A DNA stretch of 64,000 nt from JAQVEM01 sp964603595 (GCA_964603595.1 CAZRVN010000002.1:1-64000), one strand, 5' to 3'. Shown: positions 33,757 to 43,442, counted from the first letter of the stretch. Made by a program: numbers and translations. The notes: generated from the letters alone by a model not told the origin.

Positions 33757-34065
33757 TTGTTTGACGAAAATGATAAAAGTTATCCAATAGAGCTGGCAGC
33801 TGAATTTTTAGGAGTAAACAGCAGAACGCTGTATTATTATGAGAAATTTCGGCTGGTTCTCCCCTTAAGAAGGGGCAGGAAAAGGTATTATTCTAAAGCG
33901 GATATAAGATGGCTTAAGTATATGAGGGAGCTTATGTACGATGAGGGCATGAACCTGAAGTCAATAATAATACTGATAAAAAGAAGGGATAATGTGATAC
34001 TTGGGGAGTGCCCGGAGGACGTTGTTAATTGTTTTAAAAATTACTTAATGCATATCAGAGAATAA
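33757..34065 (+). CDS. MerR/HspR-like transcriptional regulator
   Basis: The protein of about 102 residues has the MerR-type winged helix: YPIELAAEFLGVNSRTLYYYE, then RRGRKRYYSKADIRWLKYMREL, and a short dimerisation helix with LKSIIILIKRR. The compact size and the place immediately before dnaK match HspR, the repressor of heat-shock genes in actinobacteria and some other phyla. TTG at 33757 is chosen because GGTGG sits 5-6 bases upstream; TTG 33745 and GTG 33748 are in frame but lack spacing. Control of the following chaperone genes is inferred from position. Confidence 0.8.
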   Translation: MFDENDKSYPIELAAEFLGVNSRTLYYYEKFRLVLPLRRGRKRYYSKADIRWLKYMRELMYDEGMNLKSIIILIKRRDNVILGECPEDVVNCFKNYLMHIRE

Positions 34066-34150
34066 AGTGAGCAACAGGGAATTTTAGGGTTATTTTTAAG
34101 CCCGGTTAAAATGTAAAAAAAGAAACTATTTTAGAAAGGATGTATATATT

Positions 34151-36103
34151 ATGTCAAAAGCGGTAGGAATTGATCTTGGAACAACTAATTCGTGTATAGC
34201 AGTTATGGAAGGTGGCAAGCCCACTGTTATAACCAACAGCGAGGGTAACAGGACCACGCCATCTGTAGTGGGTATAACCAAAAAAGGTGAAAGACTGGTG
34301 GGGCAGCTGGCAAAAAGGCAGGCAGCATTAAACCCCGAAAATACCATTTATTCAATTAAGAGATTTATTGGTAGGAAATATGATGAAGTTGAAAGTGAAA
34401 GAAAAATAGTGTCCTATGAAGTAAAAAAGGGCAGGAATAGTCTGGTAGAGGTAGAGATGGGAGATAAGAGTTATACTCCCGAAGAGATATCAGCTATGGT
34501 ACTTCAGAAACTTAAGGCAGATGCCGAAAGTTATATCGGGGATAAAGTTACAGATGCTGTAATTACTGTTCCTGCATATTTTAATGATGCCCAGAGACAG
34601 GCGACCAAGAATGCCGGTAAGATTGCGGGGCTTAATGTCTTAAGGATAATAAATGAACCGACAGCTGCCTCTCTTGCTTACGGGTTGGATAAAAAGGAAG
34701 AGGAGAAAATACTAGTTTTTGACCTTGGGGGCGGAACATTTGATGTATCAATACTGGAAGTTGGAGAAGGAGTATTTGAAGTAAAAGCAAGCCATGGTGA
34801 TATGCACCTTGGTGGTGACGATTACGATGACAGGATTATGAATTATGTTGCTGATGAGTTTAACAAGCAACAGGGAATTGACTTAAGGAAAGACAAGCAG
34901 GCGCTCCAGAGACTGATAGAGGCATCAGAGAAGGCGAAGGTAGAATTATCTTCTGTTACGGAAACAAATATTAATCTTCCTTTTATTACTGCTGATGCCA
35001 ATGGGCCGAAACATCTTGAAGTAAAGATAACAAGGGCAAAATTCGAGCAGTTAACGGCAGACCTTACTAACAGATGCAAGGTACCTCTTGAGAAAGCTTT
35101 TAAGGATTCTGGGTTAAAAGAAAGCGATATAGATGAAGTTATACTTGTTGGTGGGGCAACCAGAATGCCTGTTATTCAGAAGATGGTAAAGGAATATACA
35201 GGAAAAGATCCGAATAAGAGTGTAAATCCTGATGAAGTGGTTGCAGTTGGAGCAGCAATACAAGGAGGAGTATTAAAAGGAGACGTTAAGGACGTTGTGC
35301 TTCTGGATGTAACTCCCCTATCACTAGGTATAGAAACTCTTGGTGGTGTAATGACAAGGTTGATTGAGAAGAATATGACCATACCGACCAAGAAAAGTGA
35401 GATATTTACAACTGCGGCGGATAACCAGACAAGTGTGGATATACATGTACTTCAGGGAGAAAGAGATATGGCAGGTGACAATAAAACAATAGGTCGTTTC
35501 AGACTGGATGGAATACCGCCTGCACCAAGAGGGATTCCGCAGATAGAAGTGACATTTGATATTGATGCAAATGGAATTGTTAATGTTTCTGCAAAAGATA
35601 CTGCTACTGGTAAGGAGCAGAAAATTACGATTACTGCAACGTCACATCTATCTGATGAAGAAATTGATAGAATGGTTAAAGAGGCAGAGGAACATGCAGA
35701 AGAAGATAAAAAGAAGAGAGGGCTGGTTGATGTAAGGAATAACGCTGATAACCTGATTTATTCTACCGAGAAGTTGATAAAGGATGTTGCAGGTAAAGCT
35801 CCTGAAGATATGAAGAAAAAGATAGAGGAGCAGGTGGAAACTCTAAAAAAGAGCAGGGAAAAAGAAAATATTGACGAAATAAAGAAAGATATAGAAAAGT
35901 TGCAGGGTCTGCAGAATGAGCTGTCACAGAAACTTTACTCGCAGGCAGGCGCCGGAGCTAGCGCTGGTAGCGGCGGCCCCGGAACAGGTGCTGGTGGAGC
36001 AGAAGGAGAGCAGCAGGGAAGTGAAAAGAAAGATAATGATGAAGATGTAATTGATGCTGAATTTGAAGCGAAAGATGATGAGGAAAAGAAGAAAGGTAAT
36101 TAA
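34151..36103 (+). CDS. dnaK: Chaperone protein DnaK (Hsp70)
   Basis: DnaK binds unfolded segments of client proteins in an ATP-driven cycle. The 650-residue protein has GIDLGTTNSCIAVMEGG at the start, the phosphate 2 motif FDLGGGTFDVSIL (about 196), the linker VVLLDVTPLSLGIETLGG, a substrate-binding domain and a helical lid, ending in a glycine-rich and acidic tail with DVIDAEFE. It is the second gene of the chaperone group, 85 bases after the MerR-like regulator. The usual nucleotide exchange factor grpE is not in this cluster. Confidence 0.98.
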   Translation: MSKAVGIDLGTTNSCIAVMEGGKPTVITNSEGNRTTPSVVGITKKGERLVGQLAKRQAALNPENTIYSIKRFIGRKYDEVESERKIVSYEVKKGRNSLVEVEMGDKSYTPEEISAMVLQKLKADAESYIGDKVTDAVITVPAYFNDAQRQATKNAGKIAGLNVLRIINEPTAASLAYGLDKKEEEKILVFDLGGGTFDVSILEVGEGVFEVKASHGDMHLGGDDYDDRIMNYVADEFNKQQGIDLRKDKQALQRLIEASEKAKVELSSVTETNINLPFITADANGPKHLEVKITRAKFEQLTADLTNRCKVPLEKAFKDSGLKESDIDEVILVGGATRMPVIQKMVKEYTGKDPNKSVNPDEVVAVGAAIQGGVLKGDVKDVVLLDVTPLSLGIETLGGVMTRLIEKNMTIPTKKSEIFTTAADNQTSVDIHVLQGERDMAGDNKTIGRFRLDGIPPAPRGIPQIEVTFDIDANGIVNVSAKDTATGKEQKITITATSHLSDEEIDRMVKEAEEHAEEDKKKRGLVDVRNNADNLIYSTEKLIKDVAGKAPEDMKKKIEEQVETLKKSREKENIDEIKKDIEKLQGLQNELSQKLYSQAGAGASAGSGGPGTGAGGAEGEQQGSEKKDNDEDVIDAEFEAKDDEEKKKGN

Positions 36104-36155
36104 GAAAAATAAAACAGGATAGGCATGAATCTATTTTAAAAGGAGGTGGATTTAT

Positions 36156-36593
36156 ATGCCAGTAGTAAGATGGGATCCGTTTAGCGATATAGTTCAGCTT
36201 CGTGATGAGATAGGCGGATGGTTTGAAGGAGACGCTGAAAAAGGCAAGAGCAAGAGGTCGGCAATATGGGCACCTGACGTGGATATTAAAGAGACAGATA
36301 AGGAAATACAGATAAAGGCAGATCTGCCGGGTATGAAACTGGAAGACATTGATGTATCAGTAGGTGAAGACCAGCTGATAATTAAAGGGGATAGGAAAGA
36401 AGAGAAAGAGGAAAAAGGCAAAGATTATGTTAGAGTGGAGAGAAGCTATGGGTCTTTCTACAGGTCGTTTAATATCGGAGTTCCAGTAAAATCTGACCAG
36501 ATTAAAGCTACTTATAAAAATGGTGTTCTGGAAATAACTCTGCCTAAAACAGAAGCAAAAAAACCTAAGAAAATTGCTATAAATAGCAAGTAA
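36156..36593 (+). CDS. Small heat shock protein, Hsp20 family
   Basis: The 145-residue protein holds an alpha-crystallin domain (about 42-135). It contains DIKETDKEIQIKADLPGM, the VRVERSYGSFYRSF strand and the A-x-x-x-N-G-V-L motif as ATYKNGVLEITLPK, followed by a short C-terminal tail with a degenerate I-x-I (KKIAINSK). Such proteins form oligomers that hold unfolded clients for DnaK and ClpB. GGAGGTG lies before the ATG. It sits 52 bases after dnaK. Confidence 0.95.
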   Translation: MPVVRWDPFSDIVQLRDEIGGWFEGDAEKGKSKRSAIWAPDVDIKETDKEIQIKADLPGMKLEDIDVSVGEDQLIIKGDRKEEKEEKGKDYVRVERSYGSFYRSFNIGVPVKSDQIKATYKNGVLEITLPKTEAKKPKKIAINSK

Positions 36594-36630
36594 TATTGTT
36601 AATATTAAATTTTAGGAGAATCTAAATAAA

Positions 36631-36663
36631 CTGCCCATAACTTAAACTTAAGGTTATGGGCAG
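36631..36663 (+). terminator. Hairpin between hsp20 and the dnaJ-like gene
   Basis: CTGCCCATAAC (36631-36641) pairs perfectly over 11 bases with GTTATGGGCAG (36653-36663), and the A/T loop can extend the stem by about four more pairs. The following TATATTTATA is only weakly T-rich. It may act as a partial terminator or a message-stabilising element, setting the level of the downstream cochaperone. Confidence 0.6.
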
Positions 36664-36693
36664 TATATTTATAAAGATAAAAGGTGAATGTGA

Positions 36694-37686
36694 ATGGTTG
36701 AATATAAGGATTATTATAAAGTTTTAGGTGTGGATAAGGGTGCCTCCCAGGATGATATCAAGAAGGCCTATAGAAAACTGGCAAGGAAGTATCATCCGGA
36801 CGCAAATCCAGATAACCCCGAGGCAGAAGAAAAATTTAAGGGAATAGGCGAGGCATATGAAGTGCTTAAGGACCCCCAGAAGAGAGCAAAGTATGACCAG
36901 CTCGGGGCAAACTGGAAGCAATATGCAAATGCAGGCGCCGGTGGATGGCCCGGAGGTGGGAGCGGCAGGAGGACATACACCTATGATTTTGGAGGAAAAG
37001 GTTTTAGTTTCGAGGACATGAGCAGCGGCTTTTCAGATTTTTTTGAGATGTTCTTTGGAAGAAGTGCGGATAGCAGGTCCCAGGACTTTTCTTCGGGATT
37101 TGGTTCACAGTTCGGAGGAAGAACGAGAGGAGCACCGCAGAAGGGACGGGATATGCAATCCAGCCTTAATATAACTTTAAGGGAAGCTTATGCGGGAACC
37201 CGGAGGTCCTTCAGGATGCAGAAAGGTGTAAAGGCAAGGACAATTGATGTAAAGATACCCCGGGGCATTAAGGACGGAGGAAAGATAAGGATAGCCGGAG
37301 AGGGTGAAAAATCGCCGGCGGGAGGTCCGAACGGAGATTTGTACCTGGTGATTAATATAGCCGAACATAATTTCTTTGCGAGAAAAGGCAGCGACCTTTA
37401 TTGTGAGATACCGGTTACAATAAAAGAGGCCTATTATGGCGCTAAGATAGATATGCCAACTTTTGATGGGAATGTTATTGTGAAGATCCCCCCGAAAACC
37501 CAGGCAGGAAAAACTTTAAGGATTAGAGGAAAGGGAATGCCTGAGCTAAAAGGCAGGGGTTCCGGTGATATTTATGCAAGGATTAAGGTAGTACTGCCTA
37601 AAAATTTAACGGAAGTGCAGAAAAAAAATTTTGATAAGTTTGCAGAAAGTTATAACGAAAACCCGAGGGATAATATTATTGTTTGA
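36694..37686 (+). CDS. DnaJ-like cochaperone, CbpA type (no zinc finger)
   Basis: The 330-residue protein starts with a J domain (about 3-70) holding the HPD motif in YHPDANPDNPEA, followed by a Gly/Phe-rich region (about 80-150). Two C-terminal substrate-binding beta domains follow, with GRDMQSSLNITLREAYAGT and GGPNGDLYLVI. The CxxCxGxG zinc-finger repeats of DnaJ are absent, so it is of the CbpA class. It would stimulate the ATPase of the DnaK encoded just upstream. Confidence 0.93.
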   Translation: MVEYKDYYKVLGVDKGASQDDIKKAYRKLARKYHPDANPDNPEAEEKFKGIGEAYEVLKDPQKRAKYDQLGANWKQYANAGAGGWPGGGSGRRTYTYDFGGKGFSFEDMSSGFSDFFEMFFGRSADSRSQDFSSGFGSQFGGRTRGAPQKGRDMQSSLNITLREAYAGTRRSFRMQKGVKARTIDVKIPRGIKDGGKIRIAGEGEKSPAGGPNGDLYLVINIAEHNFFARKGSDLYCEIPVTIKEAYYGAKIDMPTFDGNVIVKIPPKTQAGKTLRIRGKGMPELKGRGSGDIYARIKVVLPKNLTEVQKKNFDKFAESYNENPRDNIIV

Positions 37687-37762
37687 TTGCTGAATTTGGC
37701 TTATATTTATTTATACAGTCAGGGATTTATTTAAAATATAAGAACAGGAGAGATTAAAATAA

Positions 37763-40357
37763 ATGCAAATGGATAAATTTACTATAAAAGCTCAGGAAGT
37801 GCTGTCGGAGGCACAGAGGATGGCGTCTGAAAACGGCAACCAGAGTGTTGGTGATATACACCTCCTTTCTGCAATGTTAAAGCAGAAAGAGGGAATAATC
37901 ACTCCTATTTTAAGAAAACTTGAGGTTAATATTGATGACCTGGAAGGTAAGGTAAAAGATGCGCTGGCAAAACAGCCAAAGGTAAGCGGGCAGGCAGCAC
38001 AATTATATATATCTCCCGAGCTTAATAATATATTGAATAATGCGTTTAACGAAGCCGGGCAGTTAAAGGATGAATATGTTTCAACAGAACATATATTGAT
38101 AGCGGTTGCCTCAAGCGATAGCGAGGCAGGCAAAATTTTGAAGCAGGAAGGCGTAACCAAAGATAAAATATACCAGATTCTTGTAAGTATCAGAGGCAGC
38201 CAGAGTATAACAGACCAGAATCCCGAGGATAAATACCAGCCGCTTAAGAGGTATGGGAAAGATATTACCGAACTTGCAAGGAAAGGGAAGCTTGACCCGG
38301 TAATCGGCAGGGATGATGAAATAAGGAGGGTGATCCAGGTACTTTCAAGAAGGACAAAAAATAATCCTGTACTTATTGGAGACCCCGGCGTGGGGAAGAC
38401 TGCAATAGTTGAGGGACTTGCCAATAGAATTGTATCTGGCGATATCCCGGAAGGTTTGAAAAATAAAAAGGTAATAGCTCTTGATATGGGTTCTCTGGTA
38501 GCTGGCTCTAAATACAGGGGTGAGTTTGAAGATAGATTAAAAGCGGTGCTTAAGGAAGTAGCAAAGGCGGAAGGCAATATCATCTTGTTTCTGGATGAAC
38601 TCCACACTGTGGTTGGGGCCGGAGCAGCAGAAGGTGCTGTTGATGCTTCAAATATGTTAAAACCAATGCTTGCCCGTGGAGAGCTGCATGCCATAGGAGC
38701 AACAACCCTTGATGAATACAGAAAATATATAGAGAAAGATGCTGCTCTAGAGAGAAGATTCCAGCAAATTAAGATAAACGAGCCGTCAGTGGAAGATACT
38801 ATATCCATACTCAGAGGGCTCAGGGAAAGATACGAGGTACATCACGGCGTGAGAATAAAAGATTCCGCCCTTATTGCCGCTGCGGTTCTTTCGGACAGAT
38901 ATATATCTGAAAGGTTTTTACCTGATAAGGCAATAGACCTTATAGACGAAGCCGCTTCACGGCTGAGGATAGAGATTGACAGCATGCCCACTGAAATCGA
39001 TGAAGTTGAAAGGAAAATGAAACAGCTTGAGATAGAGGTACAGGCATTAAAAAAGGAAAAAGACAAAACTTCTGTCTCAAGGATGGAAAAGATAAAAAAA
39101 GAACTTTCAGACCTAAAAGAAAAAGCAGATTCAATGAAGGGCCACTGGCAGCAGGAAAAGGATATAATAAAAAACATAAGGGGATTAAAAGAAGAAACAG
39201 AAAAAGCAAAGATAGAAGCCGAGCATGCTGAAAGGGATGCAGACCTCCAGAAAGCAGCGGAATTAAATTACGGGAAGCTTCCGGAACTAAAGAAAAAGCT
39301 GGACCGGGAAAATAAAAAGCTTGGTGAGCTTCAGAGGGATAATAAAATGTTAAAAGAAGAAGTGGATGAGGAAGATATTGCGGAGACGGTATCTAAGTGG
39401 ACCGGTATCCCTGTTACCCGGCTTATGGAAGCTGAGATTGAAAAATTGGTTAACATGGAGGATAGGTTAAAGAAGAGGGTTGTGGGACAGGATGAGGCCA
39501 TAACTGCCGTGTCCAATGCGATAAGGAGGGCAAGAGCGGGACTTCAGGACCCGAACCGTCCGATTGGCTCTTTTATATTCCTTGGCCCGACCGGCGTAGG
39601 CAAAACGGAGCTTTCCAAAGCTCTTGCAGAGTTTTTGTTTGATGATGAAAGGGCGATGATAAGGATTGATATGTCTGAATATATGGAAAAACATACGGTA
39701 TCAAGACTTATAGGTGCCCCTCCCGGTTATGTTGGATATGAGGAAGGGGGATATCTTACTGAAGCAGTAAGGAGAAGGCCTTACAGTGTAATACTTATGG
39801 ATGAGATTGAGAAGGCGCATGGCGATGTTTTTAATATTTTACTCCAGATAATGGATGACGGCCGGCTTACAGATGGGCATGGAAGAACTGTTGATTTTAA
39901 AAATACGGTTATTATCATGACTTCAAATATTGGCAGCCAGTGGATAACCGAACTGGATGAAAATAATGAAGAGGAGATGAAAAAAAGAATTACCGGAGCT
40001 ATGAAGGAAAACTTCAAACCTGAATTTTTAAATAGAGTTGATGACATAATTATATTTCACCGGCTGGGTATTAATGAAATAGCAGAGATAGTGGATATTC
40101 AGGTTGAAAACCTGAAAAAAACCTTAAGAAATAGAAAACTTAATCTTGAGATGACCGGGAGTGCCAGAAAATTACTGGCAAAAGAAGGTTTTGACCCTGT
40201 TTATGGGGCAAGACCCTTAAAAAGGGTTATCCAGAATGAAGTGCAGAATGTACTGGCATTGAAACTTCTAAATGGAGAGATAAAAGAAGGGGATAATATA
40301 TTTGTAGATGTGACCGGTCCTGAGGGAAGAGTTCTGGACTTTAAGGTTAAGAAATAA
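37763..40357 (+). CDS. clpB: ATP-dependent disaggregase ClpB
   Basis: ClpB is a hexameric AAA+ machine that pulls proteins out of aggregates together with DnaK. The 864-residue protein has the N domain (1-145), first ATPase with GDPGVGKT (about 207), a coiled M domain (about 410-525) that distinguishes ClpB from ClpA/ClpC, and second ATPase with GPTGVGKT (about 610) and EYMEKHTVSRLIGAPPGYVG. The IGF/LGF loop for ClpP is absent. An ATG at 37769 is an alternative start. It closes the chaperone cluster after a 76-base gap. Confidence 0.97.
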   Translation: MQMDKFTIKAQEVLSEAQRMASENGNQSVGDIHLLSAMLKQKEGIITPILRKLEVNIDDLEGKVKDALAKQPKVSGQAAQLYISPELNNILNNAFNEAGQLKDEYVSTEHILIAVASSDSEAGKILKQEGVTKDKIYQILVSIRGSQSITDQNPEDKYQPLKRYGKDITELARKGKLDPVIGRDDEIRRVIQVLSRRTKNNPVLIGDPGVGKTAIVEGLANRIVSGDIPEGLKNKKVIALDMGSLVAGSKYRGEFEDRLKAVLKEVAKAEGNIILFLDELHTVVGAGAAEGAVDASNMLKPMLARGELHAIGATTLDEYRKYIEKDAALERRFQQIKINEPSVEDTISILRGLRERYEVHHGVRIKDSALIAAAVLSDRYISERFLPDKAIDLIDEAASRLRIEIDSMPTEIDEVERKMKQLEIEVQALKKEKDKTSVSRMEKIKKELSDLKEKADSMKGHWQQEKDIIKNIRGLKEETEKAKIEAEHAERDADLQKAAELNYGKLPELKKKLDRENKKLGELQRDNKMLKEEVDEEDIAETVSKWTGIPVTRLMEAEIEKLVNMEDRLKKRVVGQDEAITAVSNAIRRARAGLQDPNRPIGSFIFLGPTGVGKTELSKALAEFLFDDERAMIRIDMSEYMEKHTVSRLIGAPPGYVGYEEGGYLTEAVRRRPYSVILMDEIEKAHGDVFNILLQIMDDGRLTDGHGRTVDFKNTVIIMTSNIGSQWITELDENNEEEMKKRITGAMKENFKPEFLNRVDDIIIFHRLGINEIAEIVDIQVENLKKTLRNRKLNLEMTGSARKLLAKEGFDPVYGARPLKRVIQNEVQNVLALKLLNGEIKEGDNIFVDVTGPEGRVLDFKVKK

Positions 40358-40481
40358 AAGAAATTTTCTTTCTTCCGTGTGGTACTTATAGTTTCAAACT
40401 TTTATCATCCTTTAAAACTATTTAGAATCCATATAAAAATGTGATAGATTTATCTTTTTTTTGTATAAAACTGTTGGAAAG

Positions 40482-41285
40482 TTAATGTTCTTCTTTTAAA
40501 GGATCGGGATTTACCACTTCATTATCCAGTTCTTCTTCGCTGTCTTCACCAAAAAGCTCATCGGCTTCAGTTTTAAGCGAAAAAAACTCATTTTCTAGGG
40601 CTTCATTAATATCGTTAAGAATATTTTTTAAAGTTTCCGGTTTTGCAAGGTCCTTGAAATCTTCTTTGATGCTTTTTGCAATGGGATAAATGGGTTTTCC
40701 TATAAATATGTGTATTTTCCTGAAGGAGTTCCTTGCAAGAGAGATTATTCCTCTCGTAATCCTGTTGGTCCATATCCATTTTTTGCTATCAGGAGCTTTA
40801 TTCATGTTATGCATGTAAATGGGGATTATAGGGATTTTTGTTTTATAACTAAAATAAGCAGCACCCTTTTTAAATTTTTTTAGTTTACTTTTTTTATTTA
40901 ACTCTCCCTCGGGAAATATTCCGAAAAAAACATTTTTTTCTTTTAAAATATTAAAAAGGTCTTTGAAGCTTCTGACATTTTTTAAAAACTGCTTTTTAAA
41001 TAAAGGTATGCAGTTGGCAAATTTTCTCATAAAAAAGCTGGAAATCCAGTTGCCAAAGTTTTCACTTTCAGCAAGGAAAAATATCTTTTTTTTGGTTGCT
41101 GCAAGAAAAATTAAAGGGTCGGCATCTGCGGAGTGGTTTATTGCAAATATTGCAGATTTATTTAAAGAAAGCCTTTTTTTGTTAAAAATTTTAGTTCTGG
41201 TAAAGAGTTTATAAAAATTTATAAAAAGCACCCGGGGAGCACTATAGAAAAAGTCAGATATTTTTTTAAATGGATTGACAGCCAT
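40482..41285 (-). CDS. PlsC-like 1-acylglycerol-3-phosphate acyltransferase
   Basis: The 267-residue protein belongs to the LPLAT/PlsC group. The catalytic NHSADAD (H-x4-D, about residue 50), the FPEGELNKKSKLKKFKKGA block (about 123, split here as FPEGE and KFKKGAAYFS) and IPIIPIYMHN match family motifs I, III and IV. A membrane-associated N-terminus and an acidic C-terminal tail (about 240-267, EDSEEELDNEV) are seen. It probably makes phosphatidic acid or acylates a related lipid. It is transcribed alone, convergent with clpB. Confidence 0.88.
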   Translation of the reverse strand: MAVNPFKKISDFFYSAPRVLFINFYKLFTRTKIFNKKRLSLNKSAIFAINHSADADPLIFLAATKKKIFFLAESENFGNWISSFFMRKFANCIPLFKKQFLKNVRSFKDLFNILKEKNVFFGIFPEGELNKKSKLKKFKKGAAYFSYKTKIPIIPIYMHNMNKAPDSKKWIWTNRITRGIISLARNSFRKIHIFIGKPIYPIAKSIKEDFKDLAKPETLKNILNDINEALENEFFSLKTEADELFGEDSEEELDNEVVNPDPLKEEH

Positions 41286-41417
41286 TTTTATTCTCTCCGG
41301 TAATTTTTATAAAAAGATACTATTATATGTTAGGTCAGATTACAGGAGTTATTGCCCTGTGTGAATTATAAGGTTTAAATGTGAAAAATTCTAATTAAAA
41401 TTCGAATTTTGATATTT

Positions 41418-41873
41418 TCATATTTCCTGAAAGATTTTTTTAATATTCTGGTAATGTGTGCCCCTCCAGTAATATTTATCGCACTTTTTGCAGTACATAA
41501 AATTTTTTTGTGTTTTAAACACATAGGGAGGCACCCTGTCTTTAACATCTTCTTTCTTTACTTTTAAAAGTTTCTGGTTGCACTCTATGCACCTTATAAG
41601 GTTGGGCTCAAGGGGAATTTTAAGCTCAGTTTTTACCTGCTTTAGCTGATTTTTAAGATTATCGTCTTCTATACACAGATATTTTATAGTTCCGTTTTTA
41701 AATTCCTTTCTTTCAAGCATGAGAGTATCTCTAGTAAGGACAACCCTGCCGGTTTTTTCGGCTACCTTTACTATGTGGTCATCGCTTGCCGTGTTTTCAT
41801 ACAGCACATCATAACCTGCCATGCGGAGATATCTTGCAAGTTTTCCGACCATTATATCGGCAATAAATTTCAT
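41418..41873 (-). CDS. Mut7-C RNase domain (DUF82) protein
   Basis: The 151-residue protein is a Mut7-C domain protein, a PIN-fold RNase family with a zinc ribbon. The N-terminal half has FIADIMVGKLARYLRMAGYD, then VVLTRDTLML with acidic active-site residues. The C-terminal half has the zinc ribbon CIECNQKL...CKKCDKYYWRGTHYQNI. All four cysteines are present. It overlaps the yihY gene by 4 bases, so the two are translated from one message. The RNA substrate is unknown. Confidence 0.9.
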   Translation of the reverse strand: MKFIADIMVGKLARYLRMAGYDVLYENTASDDHIVKVAEKTGRVVLTRDTLMLERKEFKNGTIKYLCIEDDNLKNQLKQVKTELKIPLEPNLIRCIECNQKLLKVKKEDVKDRVPPYVFKTQKNFMYCKKCDKYYWRGTHYQNIKKIFQEI

Positions 41874-42733
41874 TCTTTCACCAGGTCCAGAGAATTAATT
41901 TCAGCGCCCATTATAAGGATAAGACTTGATACATAAATCCAGATTAGAAAGCTAATTATTGAGCCAACAGAGCCGTAAGTTAGTTCGAAGTTTACAAATT
42001 TGTTTATATAAAGGATAAAAATGTGTTTTGAAAGTTCCCAGGCAATTGCTGCGAACAGGGCTCCTTTGTATATGTGGTATTTAAAGTGGGTTTTTTTATT
42101 GGTACCAAAGAAATAGATGAGACTGAAAATAACGAAATTAAACATAAGGCCCAGCATGATAGATATGGTCTTGAACAGGGGTGATGATATTGATTCATTT
42201 AATTTAAAATGGTCAACGATGATATTTACAAGATAGAAAAAGGATGTGGACAGCAGGAAAGATATGATAACAATTATAAATATCAGGGTTATTATCGAAA
42301 AACCAAAGATTTTTTGTTTCCAGTATTTTCTCTGTGTTTTAGTTTTATATATCCTGTTAAGCGAGAACTGGATAGAATCAAATATATATGTGGTTGATAT
42401 TGCAAGAAAAATAAAACCTGTAATTCCAATGCTGGTCCTATTCTCTACTATTTTTGATATGTTGGATTCTGTGAAGCTGTATATAATGGGGATTCTTTCC
42501 TCGACAAAGCCGAGTATGGTTGACTGGACTTCAAACCTGTTAATTAATATACCGGAGAGGGAAATAAGTAAGAGCACGATGGGGAAAATGAAGAAAAGAA
42601 AGTAAAAGGCAATGGATGAAGCCATAATTATACATCCATCTGATATATATTTTCCGGATAACTTCCTCAGATATTTGAATATGGACAGTATAAAAATTTT
42701 TATTTTATTTTTTACGCGCAAAGTATATGGCAA
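41870..42733 (-). CDS. YihY/BrkB family inner membrane protein
   Basis: The 287-residue protein has about six membrane segments and the YihY/virulence factor BrkB pattern: ASSIAFYFLFFIFP in the first segment, a long loop with VENRTSIGITGFI, FDSIQFSLNRIYKTK and the final TYGSVGSIISFLIWIYVSS. The family was once annotated as RNase BN, which is wrong. Its true role is unsettled and may be envelope transport. The open frame begins with TTG at 42733; the true start is uncertain. It lies between mgtC and the Mut7-C gene. Confidence 0.88.
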   Translation of the reverse strand: MPYTLRVKNKIKIFILSIFKYLRKLSGKYISDGCIIMASSIAFYFLFFIFPIVLLLISLSGILINRFEVQSTILGFVEERIPIIYSFTESNISKIVENRTSIGITGFIFLAISTTYIFDSIQFSLNRIYKTKTQRKYWKQKIFGFSIITLIFIIVIISFLLSTSFFYLVNIIVDHFKLNESISSPLFKTISIMLGLMFNFVIFSLIYFFGTNKKTHFKYHIYKGALFAAIAWELSKHIFILYINKFVNFELTYGSVGSIISFLIWIYVSSLILIMGAEINSLDLVKE

Positions 42734-42737
42734 GATA

Positions 42738-43442
42738 TTAGTAAATTTTTATTTTTTCTATTTCTTTTAACCTGCTGAGTCTGTCAATTACTCTGGTGGG
42801 AAAACCGGTATCTTTGCTGGTTACGACTATGGTAAATACATTTTTGTTATTTTTGCTGTCAAATTCATATTTTTTGCTTTTTATATCTATGGATTTTTTA
42901 CCCACTAAATTTATTATACTTTCAAGTCCGGTAAAATCCTTTGAAGCAGTTATTTCCAGTGAATATTTCGGCAGATTGATAAGCCGGTCCTCAAAAAGTT
43001 TTAATATGGTTAAAGTCATAAACCCAAGAACAGTTACTGCCAGTGCCAGGTAATACATTTTAACACCAAGTGCCATACCCACGGAAGCAACAATCCATAT
43101 GCTGGCAGCCGTGGTGATGCCTCTTATCAGGGGTCCCTGCCTGAAAATTGCTCCGGCACCTATAAAGCCTATTCCGGTAACGATGCCGGCTGCTATTCTT
43201 GAGGGATCCACAACCCCGGTTTCTACTGAAGCAAATCCGGTATATGAAACAATGGTAAATACAGTTGAACCAAGGCAAACAAGGACATGTGTCCGCAGCC
43301 CTGCAGGCCTTTCTGCCTTTTCCCTCTGAAAACCAATAAGGCAGCCAAAAATTATTGCAAGGATGCAGGGTAAAAGTATATCAAGTAGAATGGTGGAGGA
43401 ATCAAATTTTATCTCTGATAATAGTTTCTGGGAAAGTCCCAT
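42738..43442 (-). CDS. MgtC/SapB family membrane protein
   Basis: The 234-residue protein has about four to five membrane segments in residues 15-140 with MgtC hallmarks: LAIIFGCLIGFQREKAERPAGLRTHVLVCLG (split: GCLIGFQREKAERPAG and LRTHVLVCLG), AAGIVTGIGFIGAGAIF, and GITTAASIWIVASVGMALG. A C-terminal cytoplasmic domain (about 150-234) has an ACT-like character. MgtC proteins are tied to Mg2+ limitation and modulation of ATP synthase or phosphate. It is first in a mgtC-yihY-Mut7-C operon with very short gaps. Confidence 0.92.
   Translation of the reverse strand: MGLSQKLLSEIKFDSSTILLDILLPCILAIIFGCLIGFQREKAERPAGLRTHVLVCLGSTVFTIVSYTGFASVETGVVDPSRIAAGIVTGIGFIGAGAIFRQGPLIRGITTAASIWIVASVGMALGVKMYYLALAVTVLGFMTLTILKLFEDRLINLPKYSLEITASKDFTGLESIINLVGKKSIDIKSKKYEFDSKNNKNVFTIVVTSKDTGFPTRVIDRLSRLKEIEKIKIY

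Noticed and set aside
33553..34150. CIRCE or HAIR heat-shock operator before the MerR and dnaK genes
   Set aside because: Neither TTAGCACTC-N9-GAGTGCTAA nor CTTGAGT-N7-ACTCAAG is present in either gap.
37792..38808. 338-codon antisense frame inside clpB
   Set aside because: It lies wholly opposite a conserved ClpB sequence and reads as the typical Ser/Leu-rich shadow of a coding strand. The same holds for 7884-8708 opposite nrdJ.
41397..41410. 14-base palindrome AAAATTCGAATTTT after the Mut7-C gene
   Set aside because: It is short and AT-only apart from its CG centre, in an AT-rich genome; no T-tract follows in the direction of transcription.
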